Made by a program: the position numbers and the translations under genes
Part shown: positions 1 to 10,690 of the stretch, one piece after another
Position numbering within the stretch: position 1 is the stretch's first letter
How the letters are laid out: each line of letters begins with the position of its first letter
The notes under the pieces: model-generated
Database searches by the model: none
What the model was told of the DNA's origin: nothing
Seen by the model: only the letters and a program-made list of their open reading frames with translations
Assembly: GCA_023376005.1 (NCBI GenBank)
Contig: CM042181.1
Span: 25,374,591-25,438,590 of the forward strand
From: Doryteuthis pealeii
Lineage: Eukaryota; Mollusca; Cephalopoda; Myopsida; Loliginidae
DNA length: 64,000 nucleotides
Direction of reading: 5' to 3'

Positions 1-244
1 AAATTTCAAAAAACACAGGTTCAATAAGATGAGTGCTATTTATTCAGCCAACGTTGCAGTGTTTCAATCTGTTTAGTAGATCTTCTTCAAGGCTTTTGTT
101 AATTTACCGAAAAATAAAAGTTATCACAGATAATAAAGAGGCTGTGAAAGTCTTTTGATGATCAGTTTGTTTAAAAATGTTTGAATGAAGAATTAGCGGT
201 CTTAGAAATGTTTGAAAATTATGAACGCTGAGATAAACGGTTTT

Positions 245-245
<1 letters not shown>
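1..245. other. AT-rich flank, nothing recognised
   Basis: Low-complexity AT-rich sequence with no open frame, repeat-family match or inverted repeat that I can identify. Confidence 0.5.
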
Positions 246-294
<49 letters not shown>

Positions 295-297
295 TAT
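246..297. repeat. (TA)n microsatellite
   Basis: Near-pure AT dinucleotide run directly before a truncated SINE-A copy. Confidence 0.95.
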
Positions 298-460
298 CAG
301 TGCACAGTACGGTAGAGTGGGGAGCTGGCGGTAGTTGTGGCGTTCCACCTCAGCAAAAAACAATCTCCCTGGTCTAGTGCTAGCGAAAAGGGGATACTCC
401 CTCGCTGTCCGGCTGATACCGGCAATATGCCACTCTGTCAACTTTACTTATATATATATA
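298..460 (+). mobile_element. SINE-A copy, 5'-truncated
   Basis: Contains the SINE-A body: GGGGAGCTGGCGGTAG, then CAATCTCCCTGGTCTAG, then GGCTGATACCGG, ending in AACTTTACTTA followed by TA repeats. The tRNA-like head is missing. It lies between a TA microsatellite and a LINE fragment. Confidence 0.8.
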
Positions 461-474
461 AATTCTCTGTTCGG

Positions 475-1926
475 GATCTTCTTTTTCCTCCTTCTGCGCC
501 AAGACAAATGGTAACCGATTCAATCTTAGCCGTTTAAAAACCAAAACAAAGGTTAGGCCATTTGTCATCCAGGACATGCTGTTTGCTAATGACGCAGCAG
601 TGGTAGCACACTCAGGAGCACCTGCAAACACTTATGGGTCAGTTCGCCCAAACGCCAGGACCATTAATATAGACAAAAACCAAGACGATGGGACATGAAA
701 CTGACCCCCTCCATTACCATTAACCACGCCCTGAAAGCCGTAAACACCTTCACCTACCTCGGGTCCACCATCACCGACAAACTGTCACTAGATGCTGAAC
801 TCAGTGGTCGCATCGGAAAAGCTGGCTCAACGTTTGGGAAGCACACTCTAATCAGGAATGAAAGTAATCTCTGGGGTCACATTCAAGTCCGACGCAATGT
901 TCTTCCAATTGACAGTCTTCAGTCTAAACACTCTCCTAGCTGTATCACGCTCGTCTCACCAACAATATCCAAATGTATTTCTCTATCCTGCTCGTCTCGA
1001 CAACAAAATGCTACTGCAGTTGTTCTCTCACTGGTCTGGGAGGGCAAGTCCTTAAAATATACCTCAATCTCACCACATCCGGGCTCCTCACTCGTCAGCA
1101 CTGCAAGTACGCGTCAATCCTCACGGCGTGACTATTTACATCCGGGTTACTCTGCTATTTTTTTATTTCACTGCTCGTCCACAGCCCTTTCGCATTCTGA
1201 AGGACGCGGGTTCGACTCTAGTTCAGTCCTACACGCCAGGCAAAGCCTAGCCCGCTTCCTTCGAGAATACGGCAAGTCTTCACGCCCGCCACACTCTTTG
1301 TCACACCGTGTTGCACGAGGTAAGTCTCTTCTCTCACTACACACACAACGAGTGTTGGACAACAGCAGACTCACTGTCCGTACAGAGGTGCAAGTGTATT
1401 GGGCATGTGTCATCGGCAGTCTCTTGGACTTTGTACACCCACTAAAGGTGGCGGCTAAATAGCTTCTACCTTCTCTGCCTTAAATGTATACTGAGCACCA
1501 CCTAGAGGGACAGGATGACTAACACAGCAGTCCTGGAGAGAGCACAAGCTGGGAAGCTATGCTCTCTATTGAGACGTCATCACCACTGGCTGGGACAGGT
1601 CCGCCGGATGAATGATTGGCGAATCCCAAAGGATATGCGGAACTTTCATTTGGCTCAGGACTGCCTTCGGTGGCAGCAGGCTCTTCTGAGCATGCTATTC
1701 ATGTCTGAAGCCACCCTAGTGCAATACCATGAAGCAAAGAAGACAAATAGAAAGCAACGGCAACAGAACAGCGATATACGATCCGCATCTTCAGGATAAG
1801 CCTTCACGTGTAACATCTGCGGTCAAAACTGTCTTTCTCGCATTAACACAGTCACAGAATGCGCTACATTGGAATGGAACTCCAAAGCATGGGAATTGTA
1901 TAGTCTTCCGAGACTGCAATGCCAAT
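475..1926 (+). mobile_element. LINE reverse-transcriptase 3' end, broken
   Basis: The translation shows hallmarks of a non-LTR retrotransposon ORF2 C-terminus in order: QDMLFANDAAVVAHS (the catalytic FADD-type box, here FAND), VNTFTYLGSTITDKLSLDAEL, VQVYWACVIGSLL, MTNTAVLERAQ, LGQVRRMNDWRIPKD, a Lys/Arg-rich stretch, and a CysCys pair (TCNICGQNC) from a terminal zinc finger. Stops, frame changes and an unrelated insertion (about 870-1355) make it non-functional. The element ends in a (TA)n tail. Clade (RTE- or Ingi-like) was not determined. The same family recurs at 16846-17101 on the minus strand. Confidence 0.85.
870..1355. mobile_element. Unidentified insertion inside the LINE
   Basis: LINE homology stops after SNLW (about 866) and resumes at DNSRLTVRTEVQVYW (about 1356), leaving roughly 480 bp of unrelated, relatively GC-rich sequence. 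A CGGGTTCGACTCT motif near 1207 resembles a Pol III B box, so a SINE is possible. No clear target duplication was found. Confidence 0.45.
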
Positions 1927-1927
1927 G

Positions 1928-1969
<42 letters not shown>
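1927..1969. repeat. (TA)n microsatellite, LINE tail
   Basis: Pure TA run directly after the LINE 3' end (GCAATGCCAATGATAA), so probably the element's 3' tail. Confidence 0.9.
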
Positions 1970-1971
<2 letters not shown>

Positions 1972-2239
1972 CGAACGTGATCAACAAACTGTTCTTTGAA
2001 GTTTTAGTTGATTTTTTTATGTTGTCGGGATGTGTTTCGACGAGAGTTTTTCTATTTCTTTCTTTTGGTTCAATACACCAACTCACCTGACGATCGTGAT
2101 CCTCTCTTTCATTTTATATATATTTTACAAATGAAATATAGTGTGGCTTTTTGTGTAAAGATTCTACAAATTAGAAGTGTTTTAGCGTTAAATTTTAATT
2201 ATATATGTGCGTGCTATACTCGGGTGTAACCAATTGGGG

Positions 2240-2500
2240 AAGGTTATTACTTTAGCTCAGTCCGTAAAGCATCTGCCTAGGAATCGCAAGGTTCTGGGTT
2301 CGATAACTCATGAGCTTGGTTAACTCATGAGCTTGGTTAATCTGATCTGGTAAAGCACCTGGGACCTGGCGGTAGGTATGGAGCTTCGCCTATGCAAAAA
2401 CGATTTCCCTGGTCTAGCAAAAAGGAGATAGAATCCCTCACTGTTCGGCTGATACCGACAATAGGCCACTCCGGAGATGTTACTACTTTACTATTACTGA
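2240..2500 (+). mobile_element. SINE-A copy
   Basis: tRNA-like head with A box (TAGCTCAGTCCGTAAAGC) and B box (GGGTTCGATAAC), then the SINE-A body to GACAATAGGCCACTCCGG. A 19-bp stretch (AACTCATGAGCTTGGTTAA) is duplicated in the middle. Confidence 0.85.
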
Positions 2501-4528
2501 TAATGTTAAGTTGTGCAGAATTGTTATATATCTAACAAGGCCAGTATAAATTATCAAACTTAACCACAAACACAATAAACTGAGAAATGTACTAAGTTGA
2601 ACTACAAAGTAAATATGTGAAATAGCCCGCATATTTCATGGCTCTATGCAATTTCTTTCCTGGTCAGGCGAAGAACTTTTCAGCACCTCCCCTATCTTTA
2701 TTATAAAAGAACGAAGAGTAGTTGAATTGTCTTCATTGTAAAATAGAGAAACGTACCAACCCTGGTTATAAATAATCATTTTAGAGCTGCAAAACAAATG
2801 TTGAATTTGATTCGGATGATAATTAAATTAACCAAGTTTACGTGTTCAGTAATTTTTGATATCACCGATACAATCGTTTATTGAAATAAATCTGAAATTA
2901 ATTTGTTACTATTTAGTGAATATCATATTCTCATTGGTTAATAGATAACAAGGTAACTATCAACAATGGGAAATGAGGTGACAAGACAAATACAAGTTGA
3001 GAGGATCAACATGATAGATAAGAATAAAAAGATAGGATCATTTAAGGTCTCATTTGTTTAAGAATTGAATTCATTCATTGAAGCATAAAATTCCTTCATC
3101 TGTTAAGGAGACAATCTTAGCAACATATATTGTCTCATTTTGACGTTAGACCAGGCTTTCTCAGCAGGGGGTGAAAATATTGCCCAAGGTGGAAAAATTT
3201 GAATTGGTATAACAATGGACTATTGAACACGAATAATTTTTCTTAAAAAAAAATTTAAAGAAAGACGATGTTTGCTTTTATGATAAAAAATAAAGGGAAA
3301 CTTTTTCAATTGGGTTTATTAAAAAATATTCTAAAAATTATTTTAATTATTAATTATTAATTTCCGTTTTCATCAACTCCAAGTTAAAAATGAATAAGGA
3401 CATGATTTTAATAAGTAGTACAGTCTCTAATAACTGATGTGAATGTCAGGGTGTCACATTTTTTCAGCTTTACTTCTAGAGGCCGTAAACCAACATATTA
3501 TACCATTTTGTAATCAAGTCGACTCCATGAGCAAATTAAAAACATTCCGGGCCGAATTTGAATCCTGAAAATTTAGATCCCCAAGTTTTAATTACTGCGA
3601 TTGTTTTCGGTGATTTTTTACATGATTTTTGCGACAATATCTTTTTGTGCGATAACAATTTTTATGACTTGGAAATAAATTTGTGAATAATTGAAATTAA
3701 TTGCAAAATCCAGCAAAAGTTACCCATAAAATAGAAATAATTGTTTGTACGGAAATTAAGGACCTACACACATCAAATTGTCTTTATATTAAATGGCAGC
3801 AGAAGAATTATCTATGAACTTTTAAAAAGTAACTTATCTATGAACTTTTAAAAAATATTAATGCAATACGTAAATGCAGCAATGAATTTTGAGTTCTTTT
3901 GTAGTTTATTGTTGCCTATCACACACGGCAGCAGTATGCCTTGCAAAAACAAATCTCCACCAAAAGATAAAAGAAGTAATATGTACTCAATGCATGGAGT
4001 ATCATTGTTGGACCAAAGGCACTCCAATCAAGAGCCCTCCACAAGAAGAGATAGTTTAATTGCCGTCCGATAAGGGCGGCTTTTAAGCTGATAAGGAATA
4101 AATCCGAGGTACTTTTCAACCGACACTTTTCAAAGAAATCGTCGGTAATATATAAATAAATAAAAAACTAAAGAAAATGAATCGGAGGATCAATATTATA
4201 ATACTGATGTTCCTACAAAATACGACCGTTATCATCTTGCATCATCCTCTGTTTAAAAATGAGACCGACCAAATCGTCCAAGATGAAATGCAAAAATGTA
4301 AATCCTGAGTGTCGTCACCCCAGCTAAATAATGGACCATTCTGTTTTTTATTATAAAAAAAAAGAAAGCGAAGAAAAAGGACATGCTACACAAAAAATAT
4401 AATAAGAAAGAAAGATAGAAAGAAAGAAAGAGGAAGACAGAGAGAGGAGGTGAGAACACGGAAGCGATAACGCTAATCTGTTTCAATCAAACATAAGGAA
4501 CAGATAAAAAGAAAAGAAAAAATAGTGA
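2501..4528. other. AT-rich non-coding stretch
   Basis: No coding signal. A 26-bp unit (TTATCTATGAACTTTTAAAA) is tandemly duplicated at about 3807-3853. A segment at 4216-4290 with AATGAGACCG is related to 5420-5480, a small undefined repeat. 4360-4530 is purine-rich. Confidence 0.5.
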
Positions 4529-4773
4529 GAGAGAGTTAACTCAAGATTATTATACTTTTTACATATTGATCTATTTCGCAATAGCTCTTAAGTAAACATC
4601 AAAAGTTGTAATAATTAAATTATCATACTGTGATATATTCACAGGTCCTGCTAGTAGAGAGAGTTAACTCAAGATTATTATACTTTTTACATATTGATCT
4701 ATTTTGCAATAGCTCTTAAGTAAACATCAAAAGTTGTAATAATTAAATTGTCATACTGTGGTCCCGCTAGTTA
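4529..4773. repeat. 128-bp tandem duplication
   Basis: The unit starting GAGAGAGTTAACTCAAG at about 4529 repeats from 4657. The second copy lacks about 11 bp near its end and otherwise differs by only a few bases, so the duplication is recent. Confidence 0.9.
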
Positions 4774-4809
4774 AAAAAATTGCTTCAAGCTTGGTTACTG
4801 TCAAAAGTG

Positions 4810-4854
4810 ATCAATCAATCATGAGCAAATAATCTTTGCTCATGATTGATTGAT
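4810..4854. repeat. Perfect hairpin at the end of a C-related repeat
   Basis: Two 20-nt arms (4810-4829 and 4835-4854), exact reverse complements, flank a 5-nt loop. The right arm is the start of the repeat at 4835-5272, so the left arm is an inverted copy of that end. Confidence 0.9.
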
Positions 4855-5272
4855 TTTAACGGCATGTCAATCCGTCTATGGTTATTTTAAACCTAGAGGT
4901 GAGGGAATCACGTTCATTGTATCCTCATATTTACATTTTTGTATAGTTGCTTTTTATTTTTTTAATTATTTTTATTTTTTTTTTACATATGGTCGAATCA
5001 AATGCGAATATTCTTTTAAATATATCTATTTGATGCATAGATAGGACTCTAACTGGTACTACCACTCCGAGTCAGAGTGGACATGAGGTGATGGCAATGA
5101 AGGGTTACTACACACTCTACAGATCTCCAGAACTGGAGTCATAGCATCAGATGTAATTTAGTGTCATATGCAGGACACCCTCTTTTTGGCGCGAGGGGGG
5201 GGGTATCTTCTCCGATACAGTGAACACAGTATGTATTCTAAGCCCCGCCGAACGGGTGGGGTTATGAATTAG
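4835..5272 (-). mobile_element. C-like retroposon, variant subfamily
   Basis: Shares the C core (ACTACCACTCCGAGTCAGAG, then CCAGAACTGGAGTC, then GCCCCGCCGAACGGG) but has a different AT-rich half beginning TTTTAACGGCATGTCAA. It is shorter than typical C. The same variant appears at 26461-26680 and about 37715-38075. Strand follows the GC-rich-to-tail orientation defined at 47520-48108. Confidence 0.75.
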
Positions 5273-5646
5273 TATTTCTACATGTGTATTATTTTGAGAT
5301 AGTTGCAGCTGTTTTGTTAGCAAGTGGAAAATGCAGGAGCATCGGTTGACTTACATCTTTTGAAATCACCCGAATAAAAGAAGCGTGGAAAGAAGAATGC
5401 GGAGAGTTGATAAGTTGAAAGGAATACGACCGTCTTCATCTTGTAACATCCTCTGTTTAAAAATGAGACCGTCCAAACAGTTAGATAAAGTAGTTTATCT
5501 AATTAACCCCCTCACCCCCCCCTCTCTCATTTTTTCCTATAAGACCCAGTATTTAATACAGGGAGCCAGTATAATGTACTTCCATATAAAGCCTAGTATA
5601 AATTATTTAGTCTCAGAAATTTAAGGTTAAGATACTAAATCTTTAT
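5273..5646. other. Non-coding gap
   Basis: Apart from the segment at 5420-5480 shared with 4216-4290, nothing is recognised. Confidence 0.4.
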
Positions 5647-6211
5647 AGCCCTATCGGCCTAGGCTTTAGAATACACCGACTGCACCTCTGCAGAGAGGTA
5701 AGATTCACCCCAATGGGGTCACATGTTTGTTATGGGTGGTGACCCGTGTTGCTTAAGGACGGAATCCTGGTGGATGAGCTGTCAATGACATACAACACTC
5801 CCCTTTTTCCCTTACTTAGGCTAGATGGGCGGTCGGGAAGGCCCCCTCCACGTCAAGCCCTAGCACCTATATGATTGTCCCAACCCGATTGCCCTTATGG
5901 TAAGCCCCAACCCTTTTTATCATATATGTGTAAGAAGGCGGTGGCTGAGGGTCTTCATGTCCTGAGTATGACGTTAAACTCTATCTGATGGTGAAGTTTC
6001 AGTTCTGGAGGTCTGGGGAATGTGGAGCACCCCTTCATCACCATTACCCCCTGGTCCACTCTGACCCGGAGTGATAGTATCTGTTAGGTATCTATGGGTT
6101 AAATAGAAAAAAGGGTGTTTATAAAAAAAATTGAGTACCCATCAAAAATGAATTTTTCAAAACTTTACCGGCAGTATCAAGGTTGATATGCCGTAAAACA
6201 AAACAAACTAA
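5647..6211 (+). mobile_element. Retroposon C, near full length
   Basis: Runs from the GC-rich end (ACCGACTGCACCTCTGCAG) through CCTAGCACCTATATGATTG, CTCTATCTGATGGTGAAG and GGTCCACTCTGACCCGGAG to a CCGTAAAACAAAACAAAC tail. Matches the copy at 47520-48108 along its length. Confidence 0.85.
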
Positions 6212-6487
6212 ATCTTTATTTTCCGGACTAAATTATTCAGTTGTAAATTTGCCCAATTTTTGTTTTTAAAAGAACCTGGCAATGTTGGCCAGACTTTAAA
6301 ATCATTTCGTATATGTAATCATTTTACTAAGTTTAGATTAGTTTGGCTCAAGGCCAGGATTATGGGGCACTCAATACAAATCAAACTCACTATTTAATAG
6401 TCTGCTATCTAAAACCATTACACAAGGTAGGTTATAATTTATTCCTGATGCCGAGACCATTTCACAATTATTGCTTAAATAATTATT
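6212..6487. other. Non-coding gap
   Basis: AT-rich with no recognised feature. Confidence 0.4.
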
Positions 6488-7066
6488 TTGTTGGTTGGTT
6501 GGGTTTTACGGAATGTCAACCGATTCTGTCATTTCATACCAAATATGTTTTTGTTTTATTTATTCTTGGCATGTACTCAATCTTTTTAAAAACACATTTC
6601 TTTTAAACTCATTTTCTTTCTATTTAACGCATAGATGGAACCCTAACAGGTACTACCACTCCGAGTCAGAGTGGACCTGTGAGTAATAGTGATTCCCAGA
6701 GCTCCAAACTGGAACTTCACCATCAGAAATAGTTTACCGTCATACCCAGGACAGTAAGACCCTCAGTTACCGCCTTCTAGCACATACATAATAAAAAGAG
6801 TTGCCATAAGGGCAATATGATTGGGACAATCATATAGGAGCTAGGGCTTGACGTGACCAGTCGATTGATCGGGCGGGCCTCTCCGACCGTGCGTCTAGCC
6901 AAAGTAAGGGCTAAAGTGAAGTATTGCATGTCAGGGACTGCTCTGCCACCAGGAATCCGTCCTTAAGCATCACGGGTCGCCACCAACGGCCAACGGGTGA
7001 GAGGTCTTACCCTTCTCTAGAGATGCAGTCGGAGTATTCTAAAGCCCCAACCAACAGGGCTATAGA
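6488..7066 (-). mobile_element. Retroposon C, near full length
   Basis: Opposite orientation to the preceding copy. The tail end (TGTTGGTTGGTTGGGTTTTA) is on the left, the core ACTACCACTCCGAGTCAGAG is at 6650, and the GC-rich 5' end is on the right. Confidence 0.85.
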
Positions 7067-7531
7067 TTACAAACATGAATAAAATGACTTCTTCTCTGAA
7101 GAGGTGGTCACAAGTGCATCTGTGAACTGACAACACACAGTAATATTATTTTCATTTCATTTTATAATCGAAATAATATAGACGTTTATAAATTTTTATT
7201 TCCAGTGATTTTTTTCTATATTGTGTAATTGACTACGTGCTCACATAGTAAAAAATTAAAAATAAAATAAAATAAAATGATAATGAAATAATTCAAGTCT
7301 TTGTTGTGAGTGCATTTTCTATGCTAGCATCACGTTCAGATAGATTCTTGTAGCAATGGCGATATGTTTGTACACATACGAATGGTACGTCACGACATTC
7401 CACTTGGGACCATCTTTTCAGACAAGTACGTAAAACAACAGTTTCAAACAAGTACAAAAAACAACAACAACAGTGAGTTCTCTAGCAGTTACATTTTCCG
7501 CTATTGATTCCAAAAGAAAAGTTAAACTTAC
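7067..7531. other. Non-coding gap / intron of candidate gene
   Basis: AT-rich. If the exon at 7532-7962 is real, this is the start of its downstream intron. No further exon is visible to the left. Confidence 0.4.
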
Positions 7532-7962
7532 CAAATACGGGTAGGCGAATCTTTTTTGAATCTCCAAAAGTCACTTCAACACCTTCTGGTATGGAATTTT
7601 CTGAAAACGGTGTTTCGCTTTGTCGCTTTTCTTTAAGTTTTGGGGTTTTGATTTGGCGAAGTATTCCTTGATTTTTCTTGTGGTTAGCAGGTTCCAACGG
7701 GTCGGAGTCACAATCTGAATTTTTGTACTGTTGGCCACTACATCTAGAACCTCTAATATCCATGTCGTCTGCTTTTAGTTGACCCCGGACGGACAGAGGG
7801 TGGCGAATTTGAGGTAAGTTCAGTGCGTTTCTTTTGTTGGGTGAAGACTCAATCGCGGGTAGAGAGGCTCTCATGTAATTAGAAGTGTGGAGACTTCGGT
7901 CGGATTCACGAGAGAGACATTGGGAGAGGCTCAAACGTGACATTTTTGGTAAGTTCCAAGGT
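7532..7962 (-). CDS. Candidate coding exon, unknown protein
   Basis: Open frame with unbiased composition in an otherwise AT-rich region. It is bounded by a strong acceptor (CTATTCTTGCAG, exon from 7962) and a canonical donor (GTAAGTTT, exon ends 7532). The frame is open from the acceptor through an ATG at 7943. From there about 137 residues follow: MSRLSLSQCLSRESDRSLH at the start, Ser- and basic-rich, and ending EVTFGDSKKIRLPVF before the donor. It may be a first coding exon after a 5'-UTR intron or an internal exon reading through the ATG. No domain, signal peptide or membrane segment is recognised. The rest of the gene would lie to the left. A long-shot link is the heat-shock-type promoter at 15.7 kb on the same strand. 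Product unknown. Confidence 0.5.
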
Positions 7963-8701
7963 CTGCAAGAATAGTTTCTCAGAAAATATTTCAGTTCAAA
8001 TTAAATGATCGACATATAATTTTAAAAATATTTCTTGAAGCCCCCAAAGCTTAAAATCTCACAGATCATTAGATTCTTTTTTTAATAGTATCTTAAATTC
8101 AGTTTCTTAAATATTAATAAGTTTAAGAGAAAAATACTTATCTTTTTTCGTAGAGTCAATAATAAAAAAAATTATATACTTAAGTTTGTATTTATGTTCT
8201 TCTTCTTAAAGTACATTAAAAGTCTTTATAATATATTTTTTCTAAAACCGCAAATAGGAAATCTAAAGGACGTCTTTTTAGGCGGGTATCAACTTGAACG
8301 AAGTAGTCACTGGGTGGAAAGAGAAGTAGTGACTGCTGTCAACGCTTTCATTTATATCTACCTCCCAGGTGTTTTGTAGTCATCAGGGTGACCATAGTAA
8401 CTTAAGTTCTACTTACCAAAAACTTTTCAGTAAAGTAACCACAGAAATATATTTAACATTAATGAGCACGAGTTTGTAGTTCTTAATTTAGACTATCATA
8501 GCTACTTTTTTTTAATGTTTAAAAACGGTTCAAGGTTCAAATTCGAAGTGGAATAGAAATCTTAAAAAACTGAATTCAATTTTTGTACCGCATTGAAAGA
8601 GTAAAATCGGCCACATGGCTCCTATAAACAAGGTCCAAACATTCTTTTTTCTACCAATTTACTAAAATTATTTTACTAAAATGTTTGTAACCATAACCAT
8701 A
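7963..8701. other. Non-coding gap
   Basis: AT-rich. Frames here are short and unremarkable, and no repeat family is recognised. Confidence 0.4.
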
Positions 8702-8930
8702 ACTCAGTAAAAATGGAACCTTATCGAGAGATGGTTCCTGGTTCGATACCGTTCCTCGGCAACTCAGCGCATGTAACACAGTTTGGGTAATCTGATCTGT
8801 GCGATAAAGCATCTGGGAATTGATGGTAGGTGTGGCACTCCACCTCAGCAAAAATAATCTCCCTGGTCGAAAAGGGGATAGACTACCTCGTTGTCCTGCA
8901 ATAGGCCACTCCACCGACTTTACTTACTTT
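8702..8930 (+). mobile_element. SINE-A copy
   Basis: Degenerate A box, clear B box (TGGTTCGATACC), then CTGATCTGTGCGATAAAG, CTCCACCTCAGC, and the 3' end CCGACTTTACTTAC. Confidence 0.85.
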
Positions 8931-9213
8931 TATTATAACAACTAAACGACTCTCGAAACTGTTGGGTCTCTGTTATAACAGCGATCCATGATGATATTTA
9001 TGCTTCTGTTTAGAAAGGAGTGAAGGATTCTAATTAGCATTTCATAGTTATTTCCATTATATAGAGAATTTATATAATTAAAAAATATATTTGTGTCTGG
9101 CGCAAACTCAGATTATTATTCAGTTGCAAAATGGACTGGAAATTCTTTAATATTTAATACTTTATTCTTTAACGTTTACATACAAATATAATAAGAATTT
9201 AGAATAAGAATTT

Positions 9214-9511
9214 CAGTGGTGCCTCCAGAATCCGAACGCCTCGAAAAAAATGGAATCCGAACACATATTTTAGAAACTGAACACAATTTAGCGTTCATGT
9301 TTGTTTGCGCGCGTTTCCTCTCTCCTATCGATGCAGATCTTCACGCGTTATTCGTTCAGTTTGTCGGTGGAAGTACTCGCGAAAGCATCTCTCCAATGAT
9401 AATCGCTAGCTTATCTCGTGTTTTCCCCTTGATTTGAGCTGATTTAAACATTTTTGGCGACCCGGGTAAACTCTTGGAACGAATTAAATTCGGATTCTGA
9501 GGACAGCACTG
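9214..9511. mobile_element. pogo/Tigger-like MITE
   Basis: A 298-bp element bounded by 23-bp imperfect terminal inverted repeats: left begins CAGTGGTGCCTCCAGAATCC, right (reverse strand) begins CAGTGCTGTCCTCAGAATCC. CAGTG termini are typical of pogo-group Tc1/mariner elements. The right flank begins TA, but the left flank is TTT, so the TA duplication is not clean. There is no transposase frame. Confidence 0.65.
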
Positions 9512-9599
9512 TATTTGAGATGTTCTTGGAGAATAAAGCGATTTACAGACCATTTTGTAACTGAATTATAATTTTTGAGAGTCTGTGTATGCGTAGAAT

Positions 9600-9692
<93 letters not shown>
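9600..9692. repeat. (TC)n then (TA)n compound microsatellite
   Basis: About 58 bp of TC repeats followed by about 32 bp of TA repeats, just upstream of a SINE-E copy. Confidence 0.95.
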
Positions 9693-9693
<1 letters not shown>

Positions 9694-9729
9694 GATGTAT
9701 GTATTTATCAGTTAAAACACCGCTCCTTA

Positions 9730-9880
9730 CTGGCAGCTGCCGACGGCCGAGAGGTTAAGGAACCGGACTGATGAAATGTCAGTTTTCGCTCCCGGCTAGA
9801 AGTAGTTGCTGGTTCTAGCCACACTGAAGAGATGTGAAACGTCGAAACACGGTATCTATGGATAACTATATATATATATG
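9730..9880 (+). mobile_element. SINE-E copy 1: tRNA-like head plus hammerhead motif
   Basis: The head has a Pol III A-box-like GGCCGAGAGGTTAAGG, as in tRNA-Leu/Ser, and a degenerate B box (TTTTCGCTCCCGGC) about 40 bp on. It is followed directly by a hammerhead-ribozyme-like motif (9819-9861) and a TATATA tail. The second copy is at 30367-30510 and aligns throughout. No open frame, so it would depend on a LINE in trans. Class inferred from structure. Confidence 0.65.
9819..9861 (+). ncRNA. Hammerhead-ribozyme-like motif
   Basis: Type I order. Stem I 5' strand CCACA (9819-9823). Core CTGAAGA (9824-9830; consensus CUGANGA). Stem II GATGT-GAA-ACGTC (9831-9843), five pairs with one G.U. Core GAAA (9844-9847). 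Short stem III ACAC/GTAT with one mismatch and an extra G. Cleavage triplet ATC at 9854-9856. Stem I 3' strand TATGG (9857-9861), with one C.A mismatch. Such minimal hammerheads with tiny stem III are known from Penelope-like elements and some small retroposons, and are thought to work as dimers. Core bases are intact here; activity is untested. Confidence 0.6.
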
Positions 9881-10375
9881 GTGACAGATGACCACGTGAA
9901 AAACGTGTGTGCGCTAGCGGAACCCGGGGTCTCAAGGGTCATTTATGCGACAGGAGGTGTAAAAGCAAAGCTAGACTTCTGAGCCTATTGTGTAATCACA
10001 ACCGAACTTTGTAGAAATTGCATTCTTTTGTGAAGAAGTGGCAATCACCATTTATTTATATAGGATTAAAATTATCATTATATGTACGTATATATACGTG
10101 TTAAATACATCATAAAAATACATTGTAGGTGTAGAATAATCATACTAAGTTCCAAATACCGTCGAATTGGTAAGACAAGGCAACAAGTAGCCGTAATCCA
10201 ATACGGATCTAACCTTGTTGCAATCCAATTGCAAAATGACAGAGTATTCATGAAGTCTAATAACATCATAGAAACCAAGCAGCCAACCAGGACTCAAGGA
10301 ATGGGATCACCCAAATACATGGATGGACTGTTCTTGAGTTACATAATTTCCAGCTGTCTTGGGCACTAGTTCAGT
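9881..10375. other. Non-coding gap
   Basis: No recognised repeat or exon. Confidence 0.4.
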
Positions 10376-10690
10376 TGTGCTTAGCCAGTTGCTGTTGTCC
10401 AAACCAACAGTATACTGACTTGAACTTTCACGATAACATGAGCCTTTTGGGGCCTGTGTCTATTAATGAAATTAACACCTGCCCCCTTGATTTAAAGGGG
10501 CAGGGCTGGGTTTATTGCCCAGTGCCTGTGGCGACCCCTTGAGCGGGAATACCGACAGGATCCACGCATTTTTTGCACCTGTCACCCATGAGCTTCGGTT
10601 CGTGGGTGGTCCCACATTAATAGGGCCTTGTGCCTAACCTGTTGCTGTTGCTGTTGTCCAAACCAACAATATACTTACTGACTGACTTCA
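10376..10690. mobile_element. Repeat F with terminal direct repeats
   Basis: A GTTGCTGTTGTCCAAACCAA unit near 10388 recurs near 10648 and brackets a GC-richer core (CCCTTGATTTAAAGGGGCAG, then GGTGGTCCCACATTAATAGG). The core recurs in opposite orientation at 14715-14865. The class is unknown. Confidence 0.5.

Noticed and set aside
695..1462. 255-residue frame as a gene
   Set aside because: It is a LINE reverse-transcriptase remnant running through an unrelated insertion, not a host gene.
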